A stretch of DNA of 64,000 nucleotides from Gibbula magus (Eukaryota; Mollusca; Gastropoda; Trochida; Trochidae), in assembly GCA_936450465.1 (NCBI GenBank), contig OW388291.1, positions 36,246,656 through 36,310,655 of the forward strand, written 5' to 3'. Of the stretch, positions 12,001-19,427 are shown piece after piece (within the stretch, counting starts at the first letter, position 1; each line of letters starts with the position of its first letter). The translations under genes were made by a program, and so were the position numbers. The notes under the pieces are model-generated. The model saw nothing but the letters and a program-made list of their open reading frames with translations. It made no database searches and was not told the origin of the DNA.

Positions 12001-13245
12001 GTGCTATCAGGCTCTTATTTTGTGTATATCAACTATGGATAAAGGCCAAGATTTGATAAGGTTTTCGTTAACATCCGTCAAAGGTCAAGGTCACAGCGAG
12101 GGCAAGACTTAAACATGCTTTTGCGAAATGTCTTATTTCAACTATTATCACTTTGAATCATTACATGATTGTTATACACAATGAAAAGTGATCACTGATT
12201 GTGTGACCTTGAATTTTAAAGGTCAAGGTCACGAGATAGGGTCAAGGTCACCAGTTCTGAAATCACTAAATAACTTTTTTCCATGAAGGTATCAACATCT
12301 CATATATGTAGCTTCTTTCTTATAAATCTCAGGAATGATTTTGACATGTTCACATTCAAGGTCAAAGGTCAAGGTCATGAGTTCTGAAATCACTACAAAA
12401 ATCCTTGTAAACACGATAACTTCAACAACTTCTGTGCTATCAGACCCTTACTTGGTATATATCAACTTTGGAGAAAGAGCAAGATTTGAAAACGTTTTTG
12501 CTAAAATCTTTCAAAGGTCAAGGTCACAGCAAGTTCACAAATTAAGCTTGCTATTGTGAATATGCCTTATGCTAACAATGAACACTTTGAGTCATTGCCT
12601 GATTGTTATACACAATGAAAAGAATTCATTGATGGTGTGACCTTGAAGGTCAAAGTTCAAGGTCATGAGATATTGGTTAAGGCCGTGTTAATCTGTTGAT
12701 CCAATTTTGAAATCAGAAATAGGTTTTAAGAACAAAGTTGTAAAAAGTGACCCCAGTGATGATTCAACTTGTTAGAATAACTTGAATAATGAAAAAAAAA
12801 TTGTCAAAAGAAATTCCCTTTTTATTTATGTTGAGGAGAAGGCGGAACAGGGAAAGGCGAGACCCAAAGTTTCGGAGCTGCTCTGCTTTTGCGGTGTCCC
12901 GCAAACGCTATTCTAGTTGTTTAACGCCGCTATGGAAATATCAAAGCCATTAGCGTCAGTTGGAGGTAAATTGAAGCATCTGTGGACTAAATGATATCTA
13001 TAAACCCTTTACCTTATTCCTTGAACATTTGAGCCTGTGGTCAAACAAATCCTAAAACCAAAGTCCTGTTAATTGGCCACTCAGAAGGATTTGACACTGA
13101 TTGTTTCAGCAGCTTATATTCTAGGAGTCATGTAATGTAAGAGATGTATAATAATGATAATGATCCATGTGATTTTGTTCCAGTTGCTGCTACAAGTAAG
13201 GAAGAGGATCTAGAAGACTGGCTGGATAGTGTACTAGGAGACTAG
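2841..13245 (+). CDS. AVEN: Cell death regulator Aven orthologue, 6 exons, complete
   Basis: Joining 2841-3071, 3930-4089, 5950-6116, 6794-7172, 11037-11108 and 13184-13245 gives 1071 nt, a 356-residue protein plus stop; every junction is GT-AG and the phases agree. Conserved Aven blocks are visible in order: SRRQIVSNWDKY (residues 94-105), GEDFSKLLASAG then DAFAQFRF and QDWD (about 120-147), a leucine-rich CLPLYKRLGL block, DLDFLLSLD (288-296, equivalent to the human leucine-rich block linked to nuclear export), and C-terminal EEDLEDWLDSVLGD. Human Aven is similar in length (362). In vertebrates Aven binds Bcl-xL and Apaf-1 to restrain caspase activation and promotes ATM signalling; that role is inferred here by homology. 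The N-terminal 77 residues are basic and serine-rich but lack the RGG-rich tract of mammalian Aven. The start is the first ATG after an in-frame TAA 27 nt upstream. A possible AATAAA lies at 14046-14051. Confidence 0.93.
3325..3590 (-). repeat. Interspersed repeat copy in AVEN intron 1
   Basis: The reverse complement shares AACTGGTTCTGTAGATTCC, CTACAAGGTCTGAG and GTTTAGTGCAGAC with 8075-8440, in opposite orientation. Class unknown. A weaker relative may lie at 44990-45290. The rest of intron 1 (3591-3929) shows nothing recognisable. Confidence 0.55.
3930..4089 (+). CDS. AVEN: AVEN exon 2 (IVSNWDKY block)
   Basis: Preceded by TTTTTAG and followed by GCAG|GTAACT; enters in phase 0 and leaves in phase 1. 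It carries two Aven hallmarks, RRQIVSNWDKY and RGEDFSKLLASA, the second continuing across the intron into GDAF. These match human KRKIVSNWDRY and RGTDFSVLLSSAGDSF. Confidence 0.93.
4527..4900. mobile_element. TIR element (MITE-like) in AVEN intron 2
   Basis: Ends TATACTGTTAATCCTTGAAT and the inverted TATACCGTAAATCCTTTATT. The interior repeats GGCGATTATTCAAGGC and GCAGGC phrases several times. About 374 bp, no coding content. Its superfamily is not clear. Confidence 0.6.
4901..5949. other. AVEN intron 2 remainder, unrecognised
   Basis: About 1 kb with no known repeat. 5100-5140 holds two ATF/CREB-like sequences (GTGACGTCA and ATGACGTCC) within about 30 bp. Confidence 0.35.
5950..6116 (+). CDS. 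AVEN: AVEN exon 3 (QFRF block and CLPLYKRLGL)
   Basis: Acceptor TTTTACAG, donor ACC|GTAGGT; enters in phase 1 and leaves in phase 0. It encodes GDAFAQFRFKDEQDWD, then an acidic linker and a leucine-rich helix (LADAVDCLPLYKRLGLD) that aligns with the human LQELPLCLRLNV segment. Confidence 0.92.
6117..6793 (+). other. AVEN intron 3, nothing recognised
   Basis: A pyrimidine-rich tract precedes the acceptor at 6793. An open frame reads through the 3' part of this intron into exon 4 but has no conserved residues. Confidence 0.5.
6794..7172 (+). CDS. AVEN: AVEN exon 4 (linker and LDFLLSLD block)
   Basis: Acceptor TTCTTTCAG, donor GAGAAAG|GTAAAG. It encodes 126 residues: a Ser/Thr/Lys/Pro-rich, probably disordered linker and then DDDLDFLLSLDNP, the counterpart of human EELDLLLNLDAP. 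An apparent in-frame ATG at 6626 lies in the preceding intron and is not used in this model. Confidence 0.88.
7208..7769. mobile_element. 562-bp TIR transposon with 9-bp target duplication and RecQ-like exon inside
   Basis: The ends are near-perfect inverted repeats of about 95 bp starting CATCCTCGATAATCCAGCGC. The flanking TGGTCACTA (7199-7207 and 7770-7778) is a perfect 9-bp duplication, typical of Mutator-like elements. An inner palindrome CCAGCGCT/AGCGCTGG sits in each arm. It lies in AVEN intron 4, just after the exon 4 donor. The interior is occupied by the minus-strand frame 7667-7434. Confidence 0.85.
7434..7667 (-). pseudogene. RecQ-like helicase N-terminal exon fragment captured or carried by the TIR element
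   Basis: Starts with ATG immediately inside the right TIR and runs 78 residues to FSVENLIETQKKVLRSLYEK, then GVFMSIKAGGGK. The Q..VL..L...K.VF and K.GGGK pattern matches the start of RecQ-type helicases (motif 0 and Walker A). A GGAG|GTAAAT donor sits in the Walker A codons, so this looks like a first coding exon. No other helicase motif is present, so no activity is expected. Assignment is by motif only. Confidence 0.5.
7900..8000 (+). repeat. SINE fragment (same family as 35520-35775)
   Basis: Shares CTGCCAGGGG, TTTGTCTGC and CAGCGCAGTACCACC-like phrases in order with the SINE in the DSL/EGF gene, but without the 3' tail. Confidence 0.5.
8075..8440 (+). repeat. Interspersed repeat copy in AVEN intron 4
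   Basis: The opposite-orientation partner of 3325-3590; identity is clearest over 8078-8195. Unknown class. 8441-8600 downstream is unrecognised. Confidence 0.55.
8610..8720 (+). repeat. Fragment of a repeat with a (TCTG)n head
   Basis: TATCCCCCTACAAAATAG followed by a TCTG run and TCTGTCCATC resembles the head of the CCCCCGC elements downstream. Truncated. Confidence 0.4.
8945..9250 (+). repeat. CCCCCGCCACGAAGTGG element head and first core unit
   Basis: Starts ATCCCCCGCCACGAAGTGG (a small palindrome CCAC-GAA-GTGG), then GTGCGTCCGTCCG, then a unit with GGATAACCAAATTTGG and TTGATGGAGTTCGAAAATGA that recurs at 10285 and 10457. A non-coding element with a tandem core. Confidence 0.65.
9465..9975 (+). 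repeat. Tandem array, about 177-bp units x 2.8, of the CCCCCGC family
   Basis: TTCCGAAATATTATTTTTTA-like unit starts lie at 9477, 9653 and 9831, each followed by GGAGTTATG, CCCTTGAAT and a GATGCTCCAATGGGGACA phrase. It begins just after TACCCCCGCTACGAAG. A minus-strand open frame through it (9285-9893) is an artefact of the repeat. Confidence 0.85.
10060..10105 (+). repeat. 3' terminal hairpin of the CCCCCGC element
   Basis: GGATGGCGGGGGTATGTGAG, then a GTGAGC-CAT-GCTCAC hairpin and a T-run. The terminus resembles that of the element ending at 14880 (hairpin with a CAT loop, then T-run). Confidence 0.5.
10270..10740 (+). repeat. Tandem array, about 172-bp units x 2.7
   Basis: Unit landmarks TTGAGGGCA..AATAC.TTGATGGAGTT occur at about 10307, 10479 and 10635. 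These are the same units as at 9046 and related to, but diverged from, the 177-bp array. 10741-11036 shows only the exon 5 acceptor region. Confidence 0.75.
11037..11108 (+). CDS. AVEN: AVEN exon 5 (short Ser/Glu-rich linker)
   Basis: A 72-nt, phase 1/1 exon between TTGTAG and GTATGT encoding 24 Glu, Ser, Thr and Gln rich residues with no known motif. It is supported mainly by splice sites and by preserving the frame into the conserved last exon; skipping it would also keep the frame. Confidence 0.7.
11187..11215 (+). repeat. Terminus of the AGGGGCAGTAGCA family
   Basis: CTTAAAGGGGCAGTAGCA matches the left end of the TTAA-flanked element at 37795-38149; no partner end is seen here. Confidence 0.45.
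11298..12918 (+). mobile_element. Helitron-like (pearl/HINE-type) non-autonomous element with tandem core
   Basis: The 5' end has the palindrome AGCAGCTCCGAC-TTA-GTCGGAGCTGCT, then a (GCC)n run at 11350-11384. The core is about 2.9 copies of a unit of about 433 bp (GTTCTGAAATCGCTAAA at 11514, 11950 and, as a variant, 12382). The 3' end has a subterminal inverted match CGGAGCTGCT, hairpin TTTGCGG-TGTC-CCGCAAA and then CGCTATTCTAG, fitting the CTRR end of Helitrons. Inserted in AVEN intron 5. No coding capacity. Confidence 0.55.
13184..13245 (+). CDS. AVEN: AVEN exon 6 (C-terminal EDLEDWLDSVLGD and stop)
   Basis: Acceptor TTTGTTCCAG. It encodes VAATSKEEDLEDWLDSVLGD and TAG. The EELEDWLDS signature is the most conserved C-terminal feature of Aven. 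The stop codon lies at the end of the first of three 35-bp tandem units. Confidence 0.93.
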
Positions 13246-13315
13246 TAGAAGACTGGCTGGATAGTGTACTTGGAGACTAGTAGAAGACTGGCCGGATAGT
13301 GTACTTGGAGACTAA
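13211..13315 (+). repeat. 35-bp tandem triplication of the AVEN stop region
   Basis: Units 13211-13245, 13246-13280 and 13281-13315 differ at only a few bases. The first encodes EDWLDSVLGD and the stop; the other two follow the stop and are non-coding as read. Confidence 0.95.
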
Positions 13316-13391
13316 ATCTGCCTTTGCTGTACAGTTACTTACTGAAGTTTGATCAAGTTCCTCGGTTGTTAGTAGGGTTTGACAGTGCAGT

Positions 13392-13580
13392 GCATTGGCG
13401 GATCCAGAGGGGGATGTTAGTGTGTTTGCTTCTGGTTATGAGGTCTGGGTTCGATTCCTAGCCTGAGTAGAAAGAGTGTTCTGCATGTAGCTAGGTTATG
13501 GTGCAATGTTCCATGCTGTGCACTGTGCAGGTTTCATTGTATTGTAGGGATAGGGTCAATCCAGGCTTTCTGTTTAACCA
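13392..13580 (+). repeat. SINE with tRNA-like B box, next to a hAT MITE end
   Basis: ATTGGCGGATCCAGAGGGGG is a broken hAT-MITE terminus. It is followed by a tRNA-like head with B box GGGTTCGATTCC (13447-13458) and by GCAATGTTCCATGCTG, GTGCAGGTTTC phrases related to the SINE at 35520. The 3' part is diverged. Confidence 0.5.
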
Positions 13581-14150
13581 ATGACCCTAGAACACTCTAC
13601 TTTTGAGGACATTATCTATGTTTAGTGAATATCAAGAGTTCTAAATTTCCAGTCCAGTAAGAAAGTTATAAATGAAAGCATTTTAGTGGTTTACCATTTT
13701 GCTAACATTAAGGAGCTCAGGAGGGGAGCTTGGGAGGAGGGCAAGATCAGGTTTGATTGTGGCCCAGAGAGGCCCAGAGAGTTATGTTATAGGAGTTCAA
13801 GTTTCTCTTTATGTCAGAGGTACTTTAGACAACTGCACGTTTGTCAGGCATTTGAAGGATTGGTACAATGGTAAAGGACATAATATTTTGCAGTTAATGA
13901 GAAAATAATTGTATGGCTTTAAAAGACTCTCCCTGTCTTCCTCTCTCTGTAGGGGAATGTTTTGGGCTGACGATGGGTCAGGGAAAAAACAGATGATGGG
14001 GAAACATGGTAAAAATATTTTACGTTTGCTCCAATGATTTTTAAAAATAAAGATTATATGGAAACCTGTATTGAAAGCAAGACCTGTTGAACTTTGTAAA
14101 TTTGTCCAAACCAAAAAGTTTGTTTATATATGTTTAGTAGCTATAGTACC
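13581..14150. other. AVEN 3' flank, unrecognised
   Basis: Contains GAGGCCCAGA repeated twice (13760-13780) and a possible polyadenylation hexamer AATAAA at 14046-14051. No gene is supported. Confidence 0.35.
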
Positions 14151-14880
14151 TGATGAGCTGCAGAGCCCATGGATCTATTTTTAGCTCATCAGGCCTGAAA
14201 GGCCCGATGGGCTTATGGCATGGCATGGCGTCCGGCGTCCGTCCGTCCGCTGTCTGTAAACGTTTCGCTTTTTGCGACTTCTTCTCCAGAACCAGTGACT
14301 CCACAGAGCTGACATTTTATGTGCAGACTCCTTGGCCAATGGAAATTCTAAATTGAAGATCTCGTGACCCGTGACCACAAATGGGGTCACATCCTTAAAA
14401 ACCTATTTTCATCTTTTTCTCCAGTTCAAAAAGGTCTAGAGAGCTGAAAAGTTGTTTGTAGACTCCTTGACCAATGGGGATTCTGAATTGTAGATTTCGT
14501 GACCACGTGACACAAAATGGGGTCACAGGAGTCACATCATTAAAAACCTATTTTCATCTTCTTCTCCAGCTCAAAAAGGTCTAGAGAGCTGAAAAGTTGT
14601 GTGCAGACTCCTTGGCCAATGGGGATTCAAAATTGTAGATTTCGTGACCCCGTGACCCCAATCATGACCCAAAAACCTATTTTCATCTTTATCTCAAGTA
14701 CCTATGTACTCTTTGGTCAAAGGTGATTCTTGATTGTAGGATTGGTGACCCTGTGATTCCAAATGTGGGTCGCAGGGTCATGCTTGTTAACAATGTATTA
14801 TTTGAGATAACTTAGATATTCAACCTTAGATTAAAAAAAATCAATGAGATCCTGATGAGCTACAGAGCCCATGGCTCTAT
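14151..14880 (+). repeat. GTCCGTCC element with tandem core, plus the 3' end of a preceding copy
   Basis: 14151-14183 is the 3' terminus of one copy (GATGAGCTGCAGAGCCCATG) directly followed by the 5' head of the next (AGCTCATCAGGCCTGAAAGG, GCGTCCGTCCGTCC). The core has three degenerate units with GAGAGCTGAAAAGTTGT, GACTCCTTG.CCAATGG and TTTCGTGACC. The copy ends at 14850-14880 with GATGAGCTACAGAGCC, CCATGGCTCT and a T-run. Confidence 0.75.
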
Positions 14881-15640
14881 TTTTTTAAATGTTCAAACGA
14901 CTATTTGTATTTTGGGTAAAAGTTTGATTAAGACATTATGTTAGAACCATAAGTTAAATATTTTAGTGTTATTTCCTGTGAATTACGTTTTGTGCATGGT
15001 GACAAATGAGTGATGAGCTGAGTGCTTGGTCTAAGAGAAACTAAATATTTGTTTTAGCATGCTCTGTAAATGTTTTTCATCTTCTTTTTTTCCGAAATTT
15101 ATTTACGGATTAAAACATCCCTTAAATTGCCAATTTTGAATTTGTAAGAACTATATTTCATACTGTTTTTTGTTCACTGGCTTATAAACAGTTTGAATGT
15201 TCAACTTAAAGTGCCATTTATATTTATAATCAGTCCAGTGAACAATATGTTATGAAATCATAATGTATTTAAAATACATACATGTATATACATTGAATAG
15301 ATGAAGTAAATGGAGAATATTAAGCAATGTCCTGTTTTATGTTATTTTTATGAAATGAGAGAGCCATTTTATCTATAGGGGAAACCAAGACCATTGGAAA
15401 TTTCATGCAAATGCCCGGTCCGCAAATAGCGGCAATGTATGTTTTCTTCAAGGCAGGTTTCAAGAGAGGTTATACCAGTCAATATCCCCTGCTGCACGTT
15501 TAGCGGAAAGTGGAAGATCTAGAGAATAATCGTAGATCCGTGTGTACGAAATAGATTAAATCAAGTGCTATTTACTTGATCTATTCATATTTTCCATATA
15601 TAGGTTCATATTGGTAAGAATAACGTTTCAACATTGTTTT
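14881..15640. other. Intergenic, unrecognised
   Basis: AT-rich non-coding sequence with no repeat family or gene recognised. Confidence 0.4.
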
Positions 15641-15970
15641 GTGATCTTGACCTTCATTTCAAGGTCACAATGAGACTTTGCCATTTTACACTTGTCAGTG
15701 GTATATCTCAAGAATCATTCACTGGATTCTTTTTATATCTTAAACACAGCTTCTCCTAGGGAAGACAAAGGGCTAATAAGATTTTGGCGACCTTGACATT
15801 ATGTTCAAGGTCACGACCGAGCTTAAAAAATTGTTTTCGCATGAACTTGCATGGGCTTGTCAGGAGAATATCTAAGAACTGTTCACCGAATGCTTATCAT
15901 ATCTTACACAGAGTTTCTCTTAGGGAAGATTCAGGACAAGACTCGAATTTAGATACCTTGACATTATTTC
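15640..15970 (+). repeat. Tandem repeat with 'CTTGACATTAT' and 'AAGGTCAC' phrases
   Basis: Two units of about 165 bp share CTTGTCA, TATCTTA.ACA.AG and TAGGGAAGA. A copy in the opposite orientation lies at 19076-19300, so the pair brackets the Harbinger region. Confidence 0.65.
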
Positions 15971-16183
15971 TTTATTCTGAAGTATTAACTTGTGGCGGGT
16001 CATCATAGTTTCATCATAGTGTCAATTGGTGTTCTTTAGGGTCACATGGCCAAATCAAAGATCCCGACATTGTGGGTTTGAAATTATTTAAAGCCTGATG
16101 TGATACTGGGTCAATGACTTATTTTCTTTTGAGTGTAGGAATAGTTTAAGAAGAACAACCCTTATGAAAAAAGGAATATACTG

Positions 16184-16335
16184 ACACGGTATTTGCAGGG
16201 AAGCTTTTACATGACACATAATACTCACATGTGCAGATATACTTGTATGCACATATATACTTTTACCTGACACATATACTCACCATACTCACATGTGCAG
16301 ATATACACGTATGCACATTTATCAACCTACCAGCC
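16184..16335. repeat. Repeat 'ACTTTTACATGACACATA', left half
   Basis: Contains CTTTTACATGACACATA and CTCACATGTGCAGATATAC twice. The phrase resumes at 16790-16870, so the intervening SINE and hairpin probably inserted within it. Confidence 0.6.
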
Positions 16336-16414
16336 ATATAACGTAATATCTGAAGAAACTAACTTAGACTAATTTTGAAAAATTTCATAAGTTTACGACA
16401 GAATATGTACAATG

Positions 16415-16510
16415 TTTTGCAGAAAGTGCGACTCGAACCCGTATCAACTATCACCTGCAGTTACTGAGTCAGCGCCTCTGAGTACTGCGCTAAGGGGGCA
16501 GACGAGTTAT
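16415..16510 (-). repeat. tRNA-derived SINE head or tRNA-like pseudogene
   Basis: On the minus strand: TTAGCGCAGTACTCAGAGGC (A-box-like) and GATACGGGTTCGAGTCGCAC (B box GGTTCGAGTC), 45 bp apart. No clean acceptor stem is seen, so a functional tRNA is unlikely. Confidence 0.5.
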
Positions 16511-16641
16511 CACGGTACAAAAGAAACTCATATAGCGCGGCTGACATCACCCAAATATCCTCAATATAACGCCAGGGATCCTCAATATAACGCGATAACA
16601 CTTAAAAAGCCTGTTTTACACTTATAATACTTGATAATATT

Positions 16642-16780
16642 GATAACCCATTCTACCTCGGATATGGTACGGTTGTAGACCCTGATAGTCAGGAAAAACC
16701 CTCGGATGCTTCGCATCCTCTGGTTTTTCCTTCCTATCAGGGTCCACAACCGTACCATATCCTCTGTATCATGGGTTATC
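16642..16780. repeat. Long hairpin (foldback) with arms of about 65 bp
   Basis: GATAACCCAT...GGATATGGTACGGTTGT.GACCCTGATAG is followed by its reverse complement; the tip is GGATGCTTCGCATCC. One of five such hairpins in the window. Confidence 0.85.
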
Positions 16781-16789
16781 CATATAATA

Positions 16790-16870
16790 TACTTTTACAT
16801 GACACATATATTCACCATACTCACATGTGCAGATATGCACGTATGCACATATACTTTTACATGACCTCCA
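16790..16870. repeat. Repeat 'ACTTTTACATGACACATA', right half
   Basis: Same phrases as 16184-16335 (TACTTTTACATGACACATAT, CTCACATGTGCAGATATG). Confidence 0.55.
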
Positions 16871-17287
16871 GAGGAAGTGTAAATATATTCCCAGTGTGAA
16901 TTTGTATGTTATTGCAATTATTTGCCAAAAATATATCGAGTAGCAACTATACACACATGAGTATTATCGTATTTCCTCATATAGACCCCGGGTCTCGAAT
17001 TGACGCCGGGTCTAGAAAAAACACCGGAGGTATGACCATTTGAACGAAATAGATGCCGCGTCCCTTTCTCATGCACACCTTTACTCGGGTGAGTAAATTT
17101 ACTCATGTACGTATGTACCGGGTAAATGTAGTTAGAGTATGTAACCGTGTCATAAGAACGCAATTACATACATGAGTATTTTTACACAAGGAGAAAATTT
17201 ACATCACCTCAGGAGGTCATGTAAATGTTAATTTACATATACACTCCATGCAAAGTGTGTCATGTGACCATTTATCAAACGGTTTCA

Positions 17288-17497
17288 AGCGAAATGAAGA
17301 ATCAGGTACGTGAGAGAGTGAAAGGTGCGGATGAACCTTCTGAGAATGCAAAAGAATCGGAGCACAAGCGCCAAAGGAAGGAATCTTTGCTTATGTTACC
17401 ATCGACTCGTGAGTATTTCCCGGGGAAATGCCTGCGGGTCATGTTTTATCCTACACTAGTTACCTCATCATATCGGGGCCATATTTTCAAACGATAA
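17288..17497 (+). other. Open frame of unknown nature, Lys/Glu-rich
   Basis: A continuous frame of about 70 residues (SEMKNQVRERVKGADEPSEN ...) rich in Lys, Arg and Glu, 300 bp upstream of the Harbinger remnant. Harbinger elements carry a second DNA-binding protein gene, but no Myb/SANT tryptophans are visible, so that role is not supported. Confidence 0.15.
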
Positions 17498-17792
17498 ACA
17501 TGTGACACCACCAAACCCTTGTCTTCTCTTTTGACCATACTCTCTTTTCTTGAACAAGACCCAGGACAAGGCCTGTACCTAGAAAATAGGGAAAATCTCT
17601 TCTACTCTTGGAGGCAAGAAGTCCTAACATCACGAAATCTGGTGCTAGAATGAATCTATTCATACCTTTTCGTTTATATTATGTATAACATGGCTGTTTC
17701 ATATGTTGGTATGACAAATACAAAATATTACTTAACTACAAGTGAACAGAAAATATATGTACTATTACACGCGTATGTATATTTAAATGTTA

Positions 17793-18789
17793 AGCCCCGT
17801 GTTCATGCGCCAATTACACACTATGTAAATAAACTCAGGTGTGTACATGCAAAATTTGCTATGCGTTCATGCGCCATCTAATGATGTGTAATTTGATGGA
17901 GTAAATCTTCAGGTTCCTTCATTTGAGCGCAAGCCATGATCATGGAGACATTGGTGTTTTCCCTTTATGATGATGACATAGATGGTCATCAGTAATAGCA
18001 GGAGTAGGGATATTTCCAGAAACAGAAGGACGATGTTGTTCAAAATTTCAGAAATGAACAATGGATAGAAAACTTTAGAAAGTCACACGCATCAGTTGAC
18101 TTTATTTGTATATAAGCACAATTGTTTGGATCACTGGAAAAGCAGACCAATGCAAATGAAACATTGTCTGTTAGATTTCAGTTAGCAATAACAATCAATT
18201 GACTTGCAACAACAACTGAATATAGAACGGTTGCTCAGCTCTTTGGTATTGCCAAATCTACGGCTACAATGCTTTGATGGATAAGATGGCGCCGGAAGTT
18301 TCCAGAAGGGGAAGGACTGCGGGAGGTTCTGAAGAGTTACGAGCAGATTGGGGTTTTCCCACATTTTCACATTGTGCAGGGTCCATAGATAGGTCACATA
18401 TCCTTATTATTGCACCTTCACGGAATCATACGGAGACTATCTTAATCGAAAGGGGTTTTATTCAATTGTGTTGCAAGCTGTGATTTTCAATACGTATTCA
18501 CAGACACTATGGTGGAATAGCTGAGAAGAAACATGTGACGGTCGTATAGTTGCAAAATCTTGGAATGTTAAATGGACGGAATGAAAACAAAATATATGAT
18601 CCTTGTCATGAAAACATAATTAAAATGTTTCTCAATCACTCATTCATAATACAAATGGTTTGATTCTGAATGAAAGGTGTGTACAAGTCTATGCAATTGC
18701 ATTCATGCGCCACATTTACATACCTATGTAAATATACATGTATGTGTATTGTTGCACATGTATGCAAAAAGTGGCGCATGAACGGGGCT
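17793..18789 (+). mobile_element. Degenerate PIF/Harbinger element
   Basis: The termini AGCCCCGTGTTCATGCGCCA and the inverted AGCCCCGTTCATGCGCCAC bound about 1 kb containing a broken Harbinger-type transposase. A three-base TWA duplication is only partly preserved (TTA/ATA). Confidence 0.7.
18030..18482 (+). pseudogene. PIF/Harbinger transposase (HARBI1-like) pseudogene
   Basis: One frame reads RNEQWIENFRKSHASVDFIC, stop, AQLFGSLEKQTNANE, LSVRFQLAITIN, stop, LATTTEYRTVAQLFGIAKST. After a further stop and decayed stretch it reads RADWGFPTFSHCAGSIDRSH and ILIIAPSRNH. These match HARBI1-type proteins ('WLENFRMS', 'VEYRTVGELFGVARST', 'CAGAIDGSHIPI'). The first catalytic Asp (AGSID) is present; the rest of the DDE domain is lost. 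Confidence 0.85.
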
Positions 18790-19075
18790 ATAGTGTGTAA
18801 ATTTACTCATGTATGTAAAATCGTGTAGGAGAAAAGGGCCTAGGGTGATAAGATGAGTAAAGTTTTAAAAAACTGCAATGTTTATACTCGTATGTTGCCT
18901 CTTATGCCCCTTAAAGAAAATATTTTCCCCGTTTAGTAATGAATACAAAGTCACCAAAACAAATTCATATTCAACAAATTTTGTCATGATTGCACTTCTA
19001 TATAGTGTTAAAGTTTGTAAGTTGGATGATTATGACATGCATATTAATACTTCATAATTGAAAAATAATGCCAGG

Positions 19076-19300
19076 ATCCGCAAAATTGACTGGGCCCTGA
19101 ATCTTCCCTAAAAGAACCATTGGTTCTTGTGATTGTTCACCCCCTGACAAGCTAAACATGTCGAAAAACTCCAATTTCCGCTGTGACTTTGAGAATAATG
19201 TCAAGGTCAAGAAAATGTAACCATCCCTTTGTCTTCCCTAGCAGGTGCTTTGTGTAAGATATGATGAAATCCCAGTGAACGGTTCTAGAGCCGAATACTA
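19076..19300 (-). repeat. Inverted copy of the 15640-15970 repeat
   Basis: The reverse complement contains ATCATATCTTACACA, TAGGGAAGA and GACCTTGACATTATT. Its terminal CCCCCGCTTCGCGCTAAACG continues at 19436, interrupted by the MITE. Confidence 0.6.
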
Positions 19301-19304
19301 TATC

Positions 19305-19427
19305 CAGTGGCGGATCCAACAGTTTGCACGGGCTGCATGACCAGTATGGGGGGACCCAAAAAGTGGACCGCTAACTTTTCCATTGGTGAACCCCCCACCC
19401 TTTTCAAAATTCATGGATCCGCCATTG
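19305..19427. mobile_element. hAT-like MITE with perfect 8-bp target duplication
   Basis: Ends CAGTGGCGGATCC and GGATCCGCCATTG, flanked by ACTATATC on both sides (19297-19304, 19428-19435). The 8-bp duplication and CAG..CTG-type ends are those of hAT elements. 123 bp, non-coding. Confidence 0.88.
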
